From an uncultured Bacteroidales bacterium (GTDB taxonomy: Bacteria > Bacteroidota > Bacteroidia > Bacteroidales > JAUNSR01): a stretch of DNA of 53,937 nt. Every line of letters begins with the position of its first letter. The first letter of the stretch is position 1. The position numbers and the translations under genes are program-made. Below the pieces are notes generated by a model, which saw nothing but the letters and a program-made list of their open reading frames with translations, ran no database searches and was not told the DNA's origin. This document shows positions 27,342 to 36,379 of this stretch, in pieces. The DNA lies in NCBI GenBank assembly GCA_947074145.1, contig CAMTOJ010000018.1, positions 1 through 53,937 on the forward strand, written 5' to 3'.

Positions 27342-27425
27342 TATGGTCGAAAACTCCATAGCTACAACCAAACAGGCCATTAGCTGATGTCGAACCCGGT
27401 TACTGCTAAGGAGTTTTCGACCATA
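27342..27425. repeat. long imperfect palindrome
   Basis: TATGGTCGAAAACTCC (27342-27357) is perfectly complementary to GGAGTTTTCGACCATA (27410-27425). Short inner pairs TAGC/GCTA and AACC/GGTT and an outer CTCTG/CAGAG extend the fold to about 105 bp. No T-run follows, so it is not an intrinsic terminator. It could be a MITE-like or REP-like element, a recombination site, or a structured RNA. Confidence 0.65.
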
Positions 27426-27523
27426 ACAACAGAGCTTATTGGTCAAAGTAAGTGTTTCCGAAAAGAACAGTATATATTTATTTTTTACTTACGTGTAGTT
27501 GAATTTTAATGACAGACAATATT

Positions 27524-27531
27524 TATATTTG
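27524..27531 (+). promoter_or_regulatory. candidate -7 box for the 148-residue protein gene
   Basis: TATATTTG lies 36 bp before the ATG at 27567. GTTG at 27498-27501 lies 22 bp upstream and could be the -33 box. Confidence 0.5.
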
Positions 27532-27566
27532 CACTATAAATAATTTCTAAACCTGTAAATAAAAAT

Positions 27567-28013
27567 ATGAACCCAGTAAGGCAAATAACGAATTTTCTAA
27601 AACAACGTGGATACGAACCGGAATATGATAAAGATTCTTATACTCTTTTTGTCGATATGCAATCTGACGCAGAAGAGGTGCAAACAAGATATTATTATGA
27701 TCTTGATATGAATGTTTTATCGTGTCAGGCAATATATCCGGAGGAATTGCCTACGCAAAACTATCCTGAACTTTGTGTTCTGGCAAACCTTCTAAATGAA
27801 GCTATCGGCTTTGGATCTTTCATTATTCTTGAAAAAGAGAGTCTGATTTTTGAAATCAATCATTTGACCGATTCCGAATCTATAATAAGCGAAGATATAC
27901 TTGATAAAATATCCATGATCCCTTCTGAGGCCTTGATCGATCATATAGCACTATTCAGAGATGTGGCTAATGGGAAAAAAACTGCGGTTCAGGCTTTGGA
28001 AGAGGCTTTGTAA
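27567..28013 (+). CDS. small acidic protein, possibly YbjN/secretion-chaperone-like fold
   Basis: A 148-residue soluble acidic protein without a signal peptide. It begins with a helix (NPVRQITNFLKQRGYEP), then several beta strands (SYTLFVDMQ, TRYYYDLDMNVLS), then helices containing PELCVLANLLNEAIGFGSFIILEKESLIFEI. This alpha-beta-alpha order resembles YbjN and type III chaperone-like domains, but no diagnostic motif is present. It has its own promoter and terminator. The function is unknown; the fold suggestion is weak. Confidence 0.55.
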   Translation: MNPVRQITNFLKQRGYEPEYDKDSYTLFVDMQSDAEEVQTRYYYDLDMNVLSCQAIYPEELPTQNYPELCVLANLLNEAIGFGSFIILEKESLIFEINHLTDSESIISEDILDKISMIPSEALIDHIALFRDVANGKKTAVQALEEAL

Positions 28014-28036
28014 ATTGAACTGTAAATAAAAAAATA

Positions 28037-28085
28037 GCGGCTGTTCCTTTCATCATTAAGATGTTTGGAACAGCCGACTTTATTT
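28037..28085. terminator. terminator after the 148-residue protein gene
   Basis: The 10-bp perfect stem CGGCTGTTCC/GGAACAGCCG has a 19-nt loop, preceded by an A-run and followed by TTTATTTA. It lies between convergent genes. Confidence 0.75.
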
Positions 28086-28099
28086 ATGGCTTGGACTAA

Positions 28100-29590
28100 T
28101 TATTTAGATACAGCTTGTTGCACCTCATTTTCTACAACTTCAATTTCGGAAGTATAGGTGCGCTGATTAATTTTAAAACCGAATGCTGCAACTATTAATG
28201 TCATTATAGGACTAATAATATTGAAAAAGCAAAATGGCATATATGTAAGAGTCATTACTCCTAATACTGAAGATTGTGCCATTCCGCAAGTATTCCATGG
28301 AATAAGAACAGAGGTAACAGTGGCTGTATCTTCAAGGGTTCTGCTTAAAAGTTCGTCAGGGATCCCTTTTTTTCGGTATGTATCAAGAAACATTCTTCCC
28401 GGTAGAAGTATTGCAATATATTGATCGGCAGCTGCGGTGTTAAGAAACAGGCAAGAAGTGGTTGTTGCGGCAACTGTCGAAAATGTTGATTTCATTAAGG
28501 TTGCCATTTTTTTTGTTATTGTTTGCAACATTCCGCTCGCCTCCATAACGCCACCGAAGGTCATGGCACATATCACCAGCCAGATAGTATTTAGCATTCC
28601 GCTCATCCCTTTTGTCGCGACAAGAGTGTTTAATACTTCGTTTCCTGTTTCCGGTGTTGTTTTGCCATACATTATGCGCACGATGGCTGACAGTTTATCA
28701 ATAAAAGTTCCATTCTCGCCGGCTGAAAGTGCATTAAGCATATCTGGTTGAAAGATAAATGCCGAAATAGCTCCCGTGATAACAGATGTGAATACCACAA
28801 CTATGGCAGGTACTTTTCGAAGAATCATAAGAAACGTTATAATCGGCACAATGAACAACACTGGACTGATATTATAGTTTTCCGAAAGAGCGGATATTAA
28901 TTCGGTTGAATCTATAACAGAAGAGCTTGAGAAATTCAATCCGTAAATTAGATAAATTATAAGAGCGATTACAAAAGATGGAACAGTTGTAATCATCATA
29001 TATCTGATGTGTCTGAAAATCGGAACTTCAGCTACGCTCGATGCCATATTGGTCGTTTCTGAAAGAGGGGATACCTTATCTCCAAAATAAGCTCCGGAGA
29101 TTATCGCTCCCGCTACCCATCCTGTTTCGTATCCCAATGCTTTTCCTATGCCAAGCAATCCGATCCCTATCGTAGCAATTGTGGTCCAGGAGCTACCTGA
29201 GCTTACCGATACAATCGCAGCTGCAATACAAGAGGTGACTAAAAAGAATGTAGGATTAATAAATTTTAATCCATAGAATATCATTGTAGGAATTATCCCG
29301 CTCACCATCCATGTCCCAGCCAAAGCACCAATTAAGAGTAATAGTATTATAGCAGATGTAGATGTTGAGATAGAGCTTATAATACCTTTTTCGAGATCTG
29401 CCCAATTTCTGGTTTTTGAAAAGAGTGATATTCCCGCTACAAGAGCTGATGCAGAAAGTAATACTATTTGCACGGAACCATCCAGAGCTGAATCTCCAAA
29501 AATGCGAACATTTATCACTAACATTGCTATTAAAGCTATAAGAGGAATGATTGAAATGATAAATCCGGGTAATTTTGTATTTTGATTCAT
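28100..29590 (-). CDS. nhaC: Na+/H+ antiporter, NhaC family
   Basis: A 496-residue inner-membrane protein with about 11-12 hydrophobic helices. Family features include SISTSTSAIILLLLIGALAGTWMVSGIIPTMIFYG, VSSGSSWTTIATIGIGLLGIG, and GAIISGAYFGDKVSPLSETTNMAS, where the charged Asp sits in a membrane helix. NhaC antiporters export Na+ (some members exchange malate and lactate). The gene stands alone, with a TAACTTTG -7 box upstream on its strand. Confidence 0.9.
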   Translation of the reverse strand: MNQNTKLPGFIISIIPLIALIAMLVINVRIFGDSALDGSVQIVLLSASALVAGISLFSKTRNWADLEKGIISSISTSTSAIILLLLIGALAGTWMVSGIIPTMIFYGLKFINPTFFLVTSCIAAAIVSVSSGSSWTTIATIGIGLLGIGKALGYETGWVAGAIISGAYFGDKVSPLSETTNMASSVAEVPIFRHIRYMMITTVPSFVIALIIYLIYGLNFSSSSVIDSTELISALSENYNISPVLFIVPIITFLMILRKVPAIVVVFTSVITGAISAFIFQPDMLNALSAGENGTFIDKLSAIVRIMYGKTTPETGNEVLNTLVATKGMSGMLNTIWLVICAMTFGGVMEASGMLQTITKKMATLMKSTFSTVAATTTSCLFLNTAAADQYIAILLPGRMFLDTYRKKGIPDELLSRTLEDTATVTSVLIPWNTCGMAQSSVLGVMTLTYMPFCFFNIISPIMTLIVAAFGFKINQRTYTSEIEVVENEVQQAVSK

Positions 29591-29641
29591 TGAATAAGCT
29601 AAATTAATCTGATTGAAATCTATGTGATATAATCACTTGTG

Positions 29642-29649
29642 CAAAGTTA
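29642..29649 (-). promoter_or_regulatory. candidate -7 box of nhaC
   Basis: It reads TAACTTTG on the minus strand, 52 bp before the ATG. No clear -33 element. Confidence 0.45.
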
Positions 29650-29779
29650 ATTGCTTTTATTTATATGGAATCACTCTATTTAGTGAAATAGAAATAATAA
29701 AATCTTAAATATGATTTAGTGATATATTTTAAGCAATATGTATAAAAGGATGAAAATTTATTTAATATATCCAATCGAT

Positions 29780-29813
29780 TTTGGATTTCGTAAAAAACTA
29801 AATATTATCTTTG
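29780..29813 (+). promoter_or_regulatory. promoter of the OprP-like porin gene
   Basis: A -33 TTTG (29780-29783) and -7 TATCTTTG (29806-29813) are 22 bp apart. The start codon is 64 bp downstream. Confidence 0.6.
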
Positions 29814-29876
29814 CCGACGATTTGAGAATCCTTGTGTTAAGTATTCTTTGGTCTAATATAAACGGTTGATTTTAAA

Positions 29877-30959
29877 ATGATTAAGAATACGTTGCGAAAA
29901 TTATTGTTACTGATATCAATTATCTTTTTTTCAAGTAACATTTTTGCTTCAGACAATAATATGCCGGAAGCTGAGAAAATAACTACCCCTTCTCAAGAAC
30001 AAACAGATGTCCAAAAAATTATCTCGGAACATAAATACTCTGTAAAAGTAAGTGGTTTCTTCTGTACCCGATATAGATGGGATGATTTGCCTTCATCAAC
30101 CCCGGGTTTTGATATGCGATTCGCGCGTCTGACTCTTACTGGTAATTTAACACCTGATTTTTCATATAAATTTCAGAGTGAATTTGCCGGAACAGTCAGA
30201 ATTCTTGATTTAATGGTGGCGTGGAATAAATATGAATTTTTCAATGTAACAGTAGGTCAACAGAAAAGAAATTTTACATTTGAAAATTATCTTGCACCTT
30301 TTGCAATAACAGTAAACGATTATTCTCAGAATGTGCTTAATCTGGGAGGTTTCTTTGATAGGGTCGGAGAGCACGCCTCAGGAGGAAGAGATGTCGGTAT
30401 TACTGTGGGTGGAGAATTTTATAAATATGGAGATCATAATCTTTTCAAATATGCTTTGGGGGTATTCAACGGAGAGGGTATCAATAAATCTGATAAGAAT
30501 AAAGGTAAAGATCTAATAGGATCTGTATTTATTCAGCCTATTAAAGATCTTTTTATAGGTGGCGGTTATTGGGATGGTGATTTCGGACCCGATTCTGCGG
30601 CTGTTGATAGAAAAAGATGGACCGTAGGCGTAAGTTATAAATCGAACGGATATATTGCGCGTTCGGAATATATTGCTTCAAGAGGAGGAACTTTGGGTAA
30701 AGATAATATACCGTTAAAATCTGACGGTTGGTATGCTGTTGCAGAGGTTCCTGTGTATAAGAAATTTGGAGTAGGAGCAAAATATGATCTATATAGAGAT
30801 GATAGAACGATGAGTAATTCTATAACTAAATATTATGCCGCCGTGAATTGGTATATGAATAAATATATCATAATGCAGGGTGCATATTGTTTTACTAATG
30901 ACAGGATGAATAGTCGTGATTATAGCGGATTAACGTTTCAATTATTTGTCAGATATTGA
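29877..30959 (+). CDS. OprO/OprP-type (phosphate-selective) porin family protein
   Basis: A 360-residue outer-membrane protein with a signal peptide (residues 1-24, IFFSSNIFA), a short linker, and a 16-strand-type barrel. MRFARLTLTGNLTPDFSYKFQSEF and VTVGQQKRNFTFENY are typical of the OprO/P family, and the protein ends in a C-terminal aromatic residue (FVRY). Phosphate selectivity cannot be assumed for Bacteroidota members. The DUF308 gene follows 79 bp downstream on the same strand. Confidence 0.82.
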   Translation: MIKNTLRKLLLLISIIFFSSNIFASDNNMPEAEKITTPSQEQTDVQKIISEHKYSVKVSGFFCTRYRWDDLPSSTPGFDMRFARLTLTGNLTPDFSYKFQSEFAGTVRILDLMVAWNKYEFFNVTVGQQKRNFTFENYLAPFAITVNDYSQNVLNLGGFFDRVGEHASGGRDVGITVGGEFYKYGDHNLFKYALGVFNGEGINKSDKNKGKDLIGSVFIQPIKDLFIGGGYWDGDFGPDSAAVDRKRWTVGVSYKSNGYIARSEYIASRGGTLGKDNIPLKSDGWYAVAEVPVYKKFGVGAKYDLYRDDRTMSNSITKYYAAVNWYMNKYIIMQGAYCFTNDRMNSRDYSGLTFQLFVRY

Positions 30960-31038
30960 TATTACAACTTTTGAAATACATATTTGTTTTATAAGGTAAA
31001 TGGTTAATTGAATTTGAAAAACTTTAAACTTATAGGCT

Positions 31039-31602
31039 ATGCAAAATTTAAAAATTAATGCCACCTCTCCTTATTTTACAGGAATTCTTGCGATTCTTCT
31101 CGGGTTACTTATGGCTATATGGCCCGGACAGGTAGTTCACTATATGGTTGCTATATTAGGTTGGTTTTTTGTTATAATCGGTGCTGTTCCCGTTATTATG
31201 TCGCTTGTGAGAAAATCTCCTGTGGCTATATTTTCAGTTATTGTATTAATAATAGGTATAATAATATTGTGTTTTGCCGATAAATTCAGAGAGATATTTA
31301 TATGGGTATTTGGTATCTTACTTATTTTGGGCGCAATTCAACAATTCAATATAATGACAATTGCCAAGAAAGGGGGAGCACATGTTGAATTCTACAATAT
31401 GATATTTCCCGCTATTCTACTTCTTGCAGGAGTTTTGGTTTTGATAAATCCATTTGCAGTAGAAAAAGCAATAATAATATTTTTCGGCATAAGTATTATT
31501 TTTTATGGCGTCACAATAATAATAAATCAGTATCGCTTCAAACGTATGCTTGATAGTGTGAAAAAACAAGAATCAACCTTTGATATAACAGATAAACAAT
31601 AA
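31039..31602 (+). CDS. DUF308 (HdeD-like) membrane protein
   Basis: A 187-residue membrane protein with six hydrophobic helices in three pairs, each containing G-rich patterns such as GILAILLGLLMAIWPG, VLIIGIIILCFADK and LLAGVLVLINPF. This repeat of G-[LI]-L-x-[IL]-x-x-G...P is the DUF308 signature. HdeD of E. coli acts in acid resistance; the role here is unknown. It is probably co-transcribed with the porin and ends at a strong terminator. Confidence 0.8.
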   Translation: MQNLKINATSPYFTGILAILLGLLMAIWPGQVVHYMVAILGWFFVIIGAVPVIMSLVRKSPVAIFSVIVLIIGIIILCFADKFREIFIWVFGILLILGAIQQFNIMTIAKKGGAHVEFYNMIFPAILLLAGVLVLINPFAVEKAIIIFFGISIIFYGVTIIINQYRFKRMLDSVKKQESTFDITDKQ

Positions 31603-31619
31603 GAAAAGCGGATATAAAG

Positions 31620-31660
31620 AAAAAAGGTCATAACACAAGAGATTATGACCTTTTTTGTTT
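31620..31660 (+). terminator. terminator after the DUF308 gene
   Basis: The stem AAAGGTCATAA/TTATGACCTTT has a 9-nt loop and a T-run. Confidence 0.85.
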
Positions 31661-31692
31661 ATCGCCATTAAATAAGATTAAAAGTTATAATG

Positions 31693-31722
31693 TTGTAATG
31701 CAATATTATTATTATAAATTTG
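31693..31722 (+). promoter_or_regulatory. promoter of aspS
   Basis: TTG (31693-31695) is followed after 19 bp by TAAATTTG (31715-31722). The spacing and -7 box agree with the Bacteroidota consensus. The start codon is 80 bp downstream. Confidence 0.6.
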
Positions 31723-31801
31723 CAGTTTGTTTGCCGGATAATCCCGGCGATTAATAATGATAAGTTCGAATATAAGAATTATATAATTTATACAATAGGA
31801 T

Positions 31802-33562
31802 ATGTTAAGAAGCTGTACATGCGGAGATTTGCGAATTGATAATGTTTCGCAGAATGTGACATTGGCCGGATGGGTTCAGAAAACCCGAAAAATGGGAGGG
31901 ATGACATTTGTTGACCTTCGTGACAGATATGGAGTCACTCAATTGGTTTTCAATAATGATGTTAATGAGGAACTTTGTGAAAGAGCCAACAAGCTTGGTA
32001 GAGAATATGTGATTCAGATAAAAGGTATTGTATCTGAAAGATCTAATAAAAATGCCAATATTCCTACAGGGGATATAGAGATCATTGTTGATGAGATGAA
32101 TCTCTTGAATAGCTCTGCTGTACCACCGTTCACTATTGAAGATAATACTGATGGAGGTGACGATATCAGAATGCAATACAGATATCTTGATTTGAGAAGA
32201 AACAATGTAAGATCTAATATGGAGCTACGCCATAAGATTGCATTTGAAACAAGACGTTTTTTAGATGCTGAAAATTTTCTGGAAGTAGAGACTCCGATTC
32301 TTATAAAATCAACACCGGAAGGAGCAAGAGATTTTGTCGTTCCTTCTCGTATGAATCCGGGAGAATTTTATGCATTACCACAGTCGCCACAGCTTTTCAA
32401 ACAGCTTTTGATGGTGTCGGGTTTTGATAGATATTTCCAGATAGCAAAATGTTTCAGAGATGAGGATTTAAGAGCAGATCGTCAACCTGAATTCACTCAG
32501 ATTGACTGCGAGATGACATTTGTTGAACAAGAGGATGTTTTAAATATGTTTGAAAAACTTATGCGTCATCTGTTCAAATATGTAAAAAATGTTGATTTCG
32601 ACGGCGCCTTTCCGCGTATGACATGGGAAGATGCTATGAATTTCTACGGAAGTGATAAGCCTGATATTCGTTTTGATATGAAGTTTGTTGAGATTAAAGA
32701 TCTTACAACAGGATATAATTTCCCTGTATTTGATTCGGCAGATTATGTAGCGGGTATCTGTGCTACAGGATGTGCATCATATACAAGAAAACAGATTGAT
32801 CAGTTGACTGATTTTGTGAAACGTCCTCAAATCGGAGCCAAAGGTCTTGTTTATGTAAAATACGAACAGGACGGTTCTGTAAAATCATCTGTAGATAAAT
32901 TCTATGCTCCGGAGGTTATAAAAGGTTGGTTAGAAAGATTCGATGCCAAACCGGGAGATCTTGTTTTGATACTATGCGGAGAAAAACGTAAGACACAAAA
33001 ACAACTTTGTGAACTTCGTTTGGAGATGGGGTCAAAAATGGGATTGAGAGATAAAGATACATTTGCACCATTATGGGTAATCGATTTTCCTTTGTTTGAA
33101 TGGGATGAGGATTCTCAGAGATTTTATGCTATGCATCATCCGTTTACAATGCCTAATCCTGATGATATTTCACTTCTTGATACAGATCCGGGAAGTGTGA
33201 GAGCATGGGCATATGATATGGTTATAAATGGTGTTGAGCTTGGAGGAGGATCTATTCGTATTCATGACGGAGCATTACAAAAACGTATGTTTCAGTTGTT
33301 AGGTTTTTCTGATGAACAGGCTCAGGATCAATTCGGATTCCTAATGGATGCCTTTAAATATGGCGCACCACCTCATGGCGGTCTTGCTTTTGGCTTAGAT
33401 AGACTTGTGTCAATGTTTGCAGGTCTTGATACGATAAGAGACTGTATCGCTTTCCCAAAAAACAATTCAGGAAGAGATGTAATGAATGATGCTCCTTCTA
33501 AGATTGATGACGCTCAGCTTAAAGAGCTTTTCCTTGAGTTGAATCTTCCTGCTCAGGATTAA
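31802..33562 (+). CDS. aspS: aspartate-tRNA ligase
   Basis: Charges tRNA-Asp. The 586-residue bacterial-type enzyme has an N-terminal OB-fold anticodon domain (residues 1-105, [24 protein letters not shown]), class II motif 2 ([19 protein letters not shown]), the bacterial GAD insertion, and motif 3 ([16 protein letters not shown]). The discriminating or non-discriminating nature cannot be settled by eye. It has its own promoter and terminator. Confidence 0.96.
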   Translation: MLRSCTCGDLRIDNVSQNVTLAGWVQKTRKMGGMTFVDLRDRYGVTQLVFNNDVNEELCERANKLGREYVIQIKGIVSERSNKNANIPTGDIEIIVDEMNLLNSSAVPPFTIEDNTDGGDDIRMQYRYLDLRRNNVRSNMELRHKIAFETRRFLDAENFLEVETPILIKSTPEGARDFVVPSRMNPGEFYALPQSPQLFKQLLMVSGFDRYFQIAKCFRDEDLRADRQPEFTQIDCEMTFVEQEDVLNMFEKLMRHLFKYVKNVDFDGAFPRMTWEDAMNFYGSDKPDIRFDMKFVEIKDLTTGYNFPVFDSADYVAGICATGCASYTRKQIDQLTDFVKRPQIGAKGLVYVKYEQDGSVKSSVDKFYAPEVIKGWLERFDAKPGDLVLILCGEKRKTQKQLCELRLEMGSKMGLRDKDTFAPLWVIDFPLFEWDEDSQRFYAMHHPFTMPNPDDISLLDTDPGSVRAWAYDMVINGVELGGGSIRIHDGALQKRMFQLLGFSDEQAQDQFGFLMDAFKYGAPPHGGLAFGLDRLVSMFAGLDTIRDCIAFPKNNSGRDVMNDAPSKIDDAQLKELFLELNLPAQD

Positions 33563-33572
33563 TAATATAATA

Positions 33573-33618
33573 AAAAAATAGCCGGCATAATAAAATGATT
33601 ATGACCGGCTATTTTTTT
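33573..33618. terminator. bidirectional terminator aspS / META lipoprotein
   Basis: The stem AAAATAGCCGG/CCGGCTATTTT has a 19-nt loop with A- and T-runs on either side. Confidence 0.85.
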
Positions 33619-33627
33619 ATCAATTAT

Positions 33628-34221
33628 TTATTTTTTCTTGTTTGGCTTAGATGTTTCATCTTTAGCTTTTGAATCATCTTTAGTTTTTGTGGTGTCTTTA
33701 ACCTCTTTTTTTGTTTTGTCGTCAGAGTCCGCTGCTTTGATTTTCTTTGTTAGCACTAAGATCTCTTTTTTGTCTTTGTCAAACAATGTCATTGTTTCGG
33801 CAGTTTCAGTACACTCTGTTTTAAAAGTAGTTATCTCAGGTAATGCAGCAAGAAATTCTCTTTCAATAGCGTCGTTATGACACATTGCTTTTGTTGAGCC
33901 AAGATTTTCAAGAGTAAGTTTGTCTCCATCCAATTTAAATTGTCCCATAAGTCTATTGCATCCGGTCATCCCGTAAACTCTATAATCATCCTTTGCACTG
34001 AATCCTAAGAAAATTGAATCTGCAGGATTAATATCTTTACCGTTCAGTTTAACCAAAGACCATTCTCCGTCGATAGATTTTGTACAACAAGATGATTTGT
34101 CATCTTTTTTACATTCTATTGCAGATTTAGACTCACTTTTTTTGTCATCTTTTTTAGAGTTGCAGCTAAACAACATTGTTGAAGATAAAATTATAGCTGC
34201 CAAATACATTAACTTTTTCAT
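33628..34221 (-). CDS. META-domain lipoprotein
   Basis: A 197-residue predicted lipoprotein (lipobox LFSC, Cys20). A META (HslJ-like) domain spans about residues 50-155: GEWSLVKLNGK, YRVYGMTGCNRLMGQF, LTLENLGSTKAMCHND, EREFLAALPEI and MTLFDKDKKEILVL. Both ends are low-complexity Lys/Asp/Ser-rich linkers. META proteins are linked to stress and surface functions, with no enzyme activity known. It is read alone towards the aspS terminator. Confidence 0.85.
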   Translation of the reverse strand: MKKLMYLAAIILSSTMLFSCNSKKDDKKSESKSAIECKKDDKSSCCTKSIDGEWSLVKLNGKDINPADSIFLGFSAKDDYRVYGMTGCNRLMGQFKLDGDKLTLENLGSTKAMCHNDAIEREFLAALPEITTFKTECTETAETMTLFDKDKKEILVLTKKIKAADSDDKTKKEVKDTTKTKDDSKAKDETSKPNKKK

Positions 34222-34285
34222 AATTAAGTAATTTAATATTTATGTTACGGTTTAATTGTAATTAACTATTCAATTAGTTCATCCG

Positions 34286-35083
34286 CTAATCATCATTATT
34301 TAATAATTCGAAATTATCAGCATCTTCCCATACGGGGAATTTACGCCTGAATTTATTAAGGTCATCTAAAGAGATAGTGTGATTAAGAATCTCTTCTTTT
34401 CCTGAATCTGAATGACTCAATAAAGTCCCTTTCATATCAATTATCGCAGAACCTCCCTGATATATATTTTTATTATTATCTTCTCCGACTCTGTTTGCTG
34501 CAGCAACAAAGCAACAGTTTTCTATAGCTCTTGCTCGTAGCAGTATGTCCCAGGCACTCTGTCTTGACTTAGGCCAATTGGCTGCAAATAATAATATATC
34601 ATATTCATTGTTTTGGTTTCTGCACCACACAGGAAATCTTAAGTCATAACATATCTGTAACATAATATTCCATCCTTTATACGAAATGATCTTTTGAGAA
34701 CTTCCTGCTCTGAAGTGATCTGTCTCGGAACCAATACTGAACAAATGTTTTTTATCATAATAATCTTCACTGTAAGGCGTAATGAAAAAACCACGATTAT
34801 AAATACTCTTATGGTCTTTACAGATAAACGAACCGAAGAAAGCACAGTCGTATTTTTTTGACAGTTTTTTTATCGTTTTAATTGTTTTTCCATCAGTGGT
34901 TTCTGCAAAGGCTTCAGAATTCATAGTGAATCCTGTTGTGAATGTTTCCGGAATAATGTATATGTCCGTTTCATTAGTTTCAGAATTTTTATTCACTAAT
35001 CTGGAAATATTCTCGAGATTTATATCTTTATTTTCCCAACCTATATCGAATTGAATAACTGATATTTTTAAGTGTTTGTTCAT
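34286..35083 (-). CDS. carbon-nitrogen hydrolase, omega-amidase (YafV/NIT2) type
   Basis: A 265-residue nitrilase-fold enzyme with the Glu-Lys-Cys triad visible: PETFTTGF (Glu45), YDKKHLF, and QICYDLRFPVW (Cys of CYDLRFP). The motif YDLRFPVW and the size fit omega-amidases, which hydrolyse alpha-ketoglutaramate or alpha-ketosuccinamate in a methionine-salvage-linked or repair role. The acyltransferase gene lies upstream on the same strand, 82 bp away; whether they share a transcript is unclear. Confidence 0.85.
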   Translation of the reverse strand: MNKHLKISVIQFDIGWENKDINLENISRLVNKNSETNETDIYIIPETFTTGFTMNSEAFAETTDGKTIKTIKKLSKKYDCAFFGSFICKDHKSIYNRGFFITPYSEDYYDKKHLFSIGSETDHFRAGSSQKIISYKGWNIMLQICYDLRFPVWCRNQNNEYDILLFAANWPKSRQSAWDILLRARAIENCCFVAAANRVGEDNNKNIYQGGSAIIDMKGTLLSHSDSGKEEILNHTISLDDLNKFRRKFPVWEDADNFELLNNDD

Positions 35084-35165
35084 AAGAAGGGCGTTTTAAG
35101 ATATTTAAATTAAGAATTGATTATTTTACAGCAACAAGATAAGAATCAGAAAAGTCTTGAGAATG

Positions 35166-35726
35166 TTAATCTATTTTGTTTAATGCAAACAATTCTGGGT
35201 GTCTGGCATTAACATTCTTATAATAATCATTGATTACTTTAAAATCTTCTTTTTCATCACCCGTAGGAGTGAAAAGTTTTTCGATGCTTAAGACTTTGTC
35301 TTTGTAGTCAATATAAGCCAATTGGATAGGAACTTCTGCTTTTAAAGCTATATAATAAAATCCTTTTTTCCATTTATCATTTCTTTTTCTTGTCCCTTCC
35401 GGAGTGATAGCAATATTGAACTTCTTCGTTGTTTTGAAGCGTGTTACAATCTGATCTATAAGATTGTTGTTTTTACTTCTTTCAACAGGTACTCCACCCA
35501 TTGGACCGAAAATAAGGTTAAAAGGGAAATTAAACCATTCTTTTTTTATCATAAAATTAGCTGTCATGCCGACCGATGTATAGCAAAGTTTTCCTAATAT
35601 AAAGTCCCAATTGCTTGTATGAGGTGCGACACAAATAACAGATTTATCGATTGCGGGGAGTGTGACGACCACTTTCCATCCGGCAATTTTTAAGATTAGC
35701 TTACTAAGCGCCTGACTTATTTTCAT
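35166..35726 (-). CDS. 1-acyl-glycerol-3-phosphate acyltransferase-like protein
   Basis: PlsC-family acyltransferase. The catalytic HX4D box is HTSNWD, followed by IKKEWFNFPFNLIFGPMGGVPVER and PEGTR. The frame is open to an ATG at 35798, but a perfect minus-strand -7 box (TATCTTTG, 35766-35759) lies inside that extension, so the ATG at 35726 (MKISQALSKLIL) is preferred, giving 187 residues. Short PlsC proteins of this kind are common in Bacteroidota; whether it acylates lysophosphatidate or another lipid is unknown. Confidence 0.8.
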   Translation of the reverse strand: MKISQALSKLILKIAGWKVVVTLPAIDKSVICVAPHTSNWDFILGKLCYTSVGMTANFMIKKEWFNFPFNLIFGPMGGVPVERSKNNNLIDQIVTRFKTTKKFNIAITPEGTRKRNDKWKKGFYYIALKAEVPIQLAYIDYKDKVLSIEKLFTPTGDEKEDFKVINDYYKNVNARHPELFALNKID

Positions 35727-35758
35727 ATTCGATTTATAAAAAAGTGTATAAATTATTG

Positions 35759-35766
35759 CAAAGATA
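35759..35766 (-). promoter_or_regulatory. -7 box of the acyltransferase gene
   Basis: It reads TATCTTTG on the minus strand, 33 bp before the ATG at 35726. It argues against the upstream start at 35798. Confidence 0.5.
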
Positions 35767-35868
35767 CAAATAAAGAGCTTGTATATGGTGTGAACCAAGA
35801 TAAATTGATATTGTTTGTTTATAGGAAGGATATAAAAGAATTATTATTAAAATGTAATTTCTATTATT

Positions 35869-36090
35869 ATGGGAATGATATTATTTGTAGTACTTGGAGT
35901 AGCAATATTGTTAATCCTTGTTTTTTTAAAGAAAAATAAGCCCAATAATACGTTAGATCGTACAGCTTGGGATGAGAATGAAAGAATGGCAATTAAAATC
36001 TTGAAGCAAAGGCTTGAAACAGGTGATATAACACAAGAGGAATATGAAAATAAAATAAAAGAAATTGAAACTAAACGCAACAAAAGCTAA
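35869..36090 (+). CDS. small SHOCT-domain membrane protein
   Basis: A 73-residue protein with one N-terminal membrane helix (residues 2-20) and a C-terminal SHOCT motif, AIKILKQRLETGDITQEEYENKIKEIE (pattern LKxRxxxGxIxxEEYxxK). SHOCT segments are short helical oligomerisation motifs. Despite its size, the clear motif shows it is real. No partner gene is obvious. Confidence 0.72.
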   Translation: MGMILFVVLGVAILLILVFLKKNKPNNTLDRTAWDENERMAIKILKQRLETGDITQEEYENKIKEIETKRNKS

Positions 36091-36379
36091 TTGTTGAATG
36101 TTGTATTACAATTAAATTCGCATATTGAAGAAGGTTCTTATCTTTGAAATAAAGTTATAAAACGTTAAAATGGTTTTTTGGAACACGAGGCTTAATGCGA
36201 ATAATAAGAAAATATTAATATTAAAGACTAATTTTGTTCCTATTCGTTTTATTTTTGCAAAAAATATTAATTATATTGTATTTTGGAAGTAAAAACTTTT
36301 ATTACAGATAATAATATAGTTAAGTATTTAAGGTGTAAAGGTTTTGTGTTTTAGGAAAAAATAATAAATCATCAAAAGG

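Larger units (their letters stand above)
27140..27566. other. intergenic region with a long inverted repeat (about 430 bp)
   Basis: No supported gene lies here. The stretch holds a 16-bp perfect inverted repeat (27342-27357 with 27410-27425) that is richer in G and C than its surroundings, and a TATATTTG -7 box (27524-27531) for the next gene. A 63-codon plus-strand frame (27196-27387) runs into the repeat and is not credible. Confidence 0.55.

Noticed and set aside
27196..27387. A 63-codon hydrophobic frame on the plus strand.
   Set aside because: It ends inside the palindrome, has no promoter or motif, and AT-rich DNA readily yields such frames.
27383..27410. A tRNA-like T-arm fragment (TCGAACCCGG) in the palindrome.
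   Set aside because: The flanking sequence does not fold into a cloverleaf and the anticodon and acceptor arms are absent.
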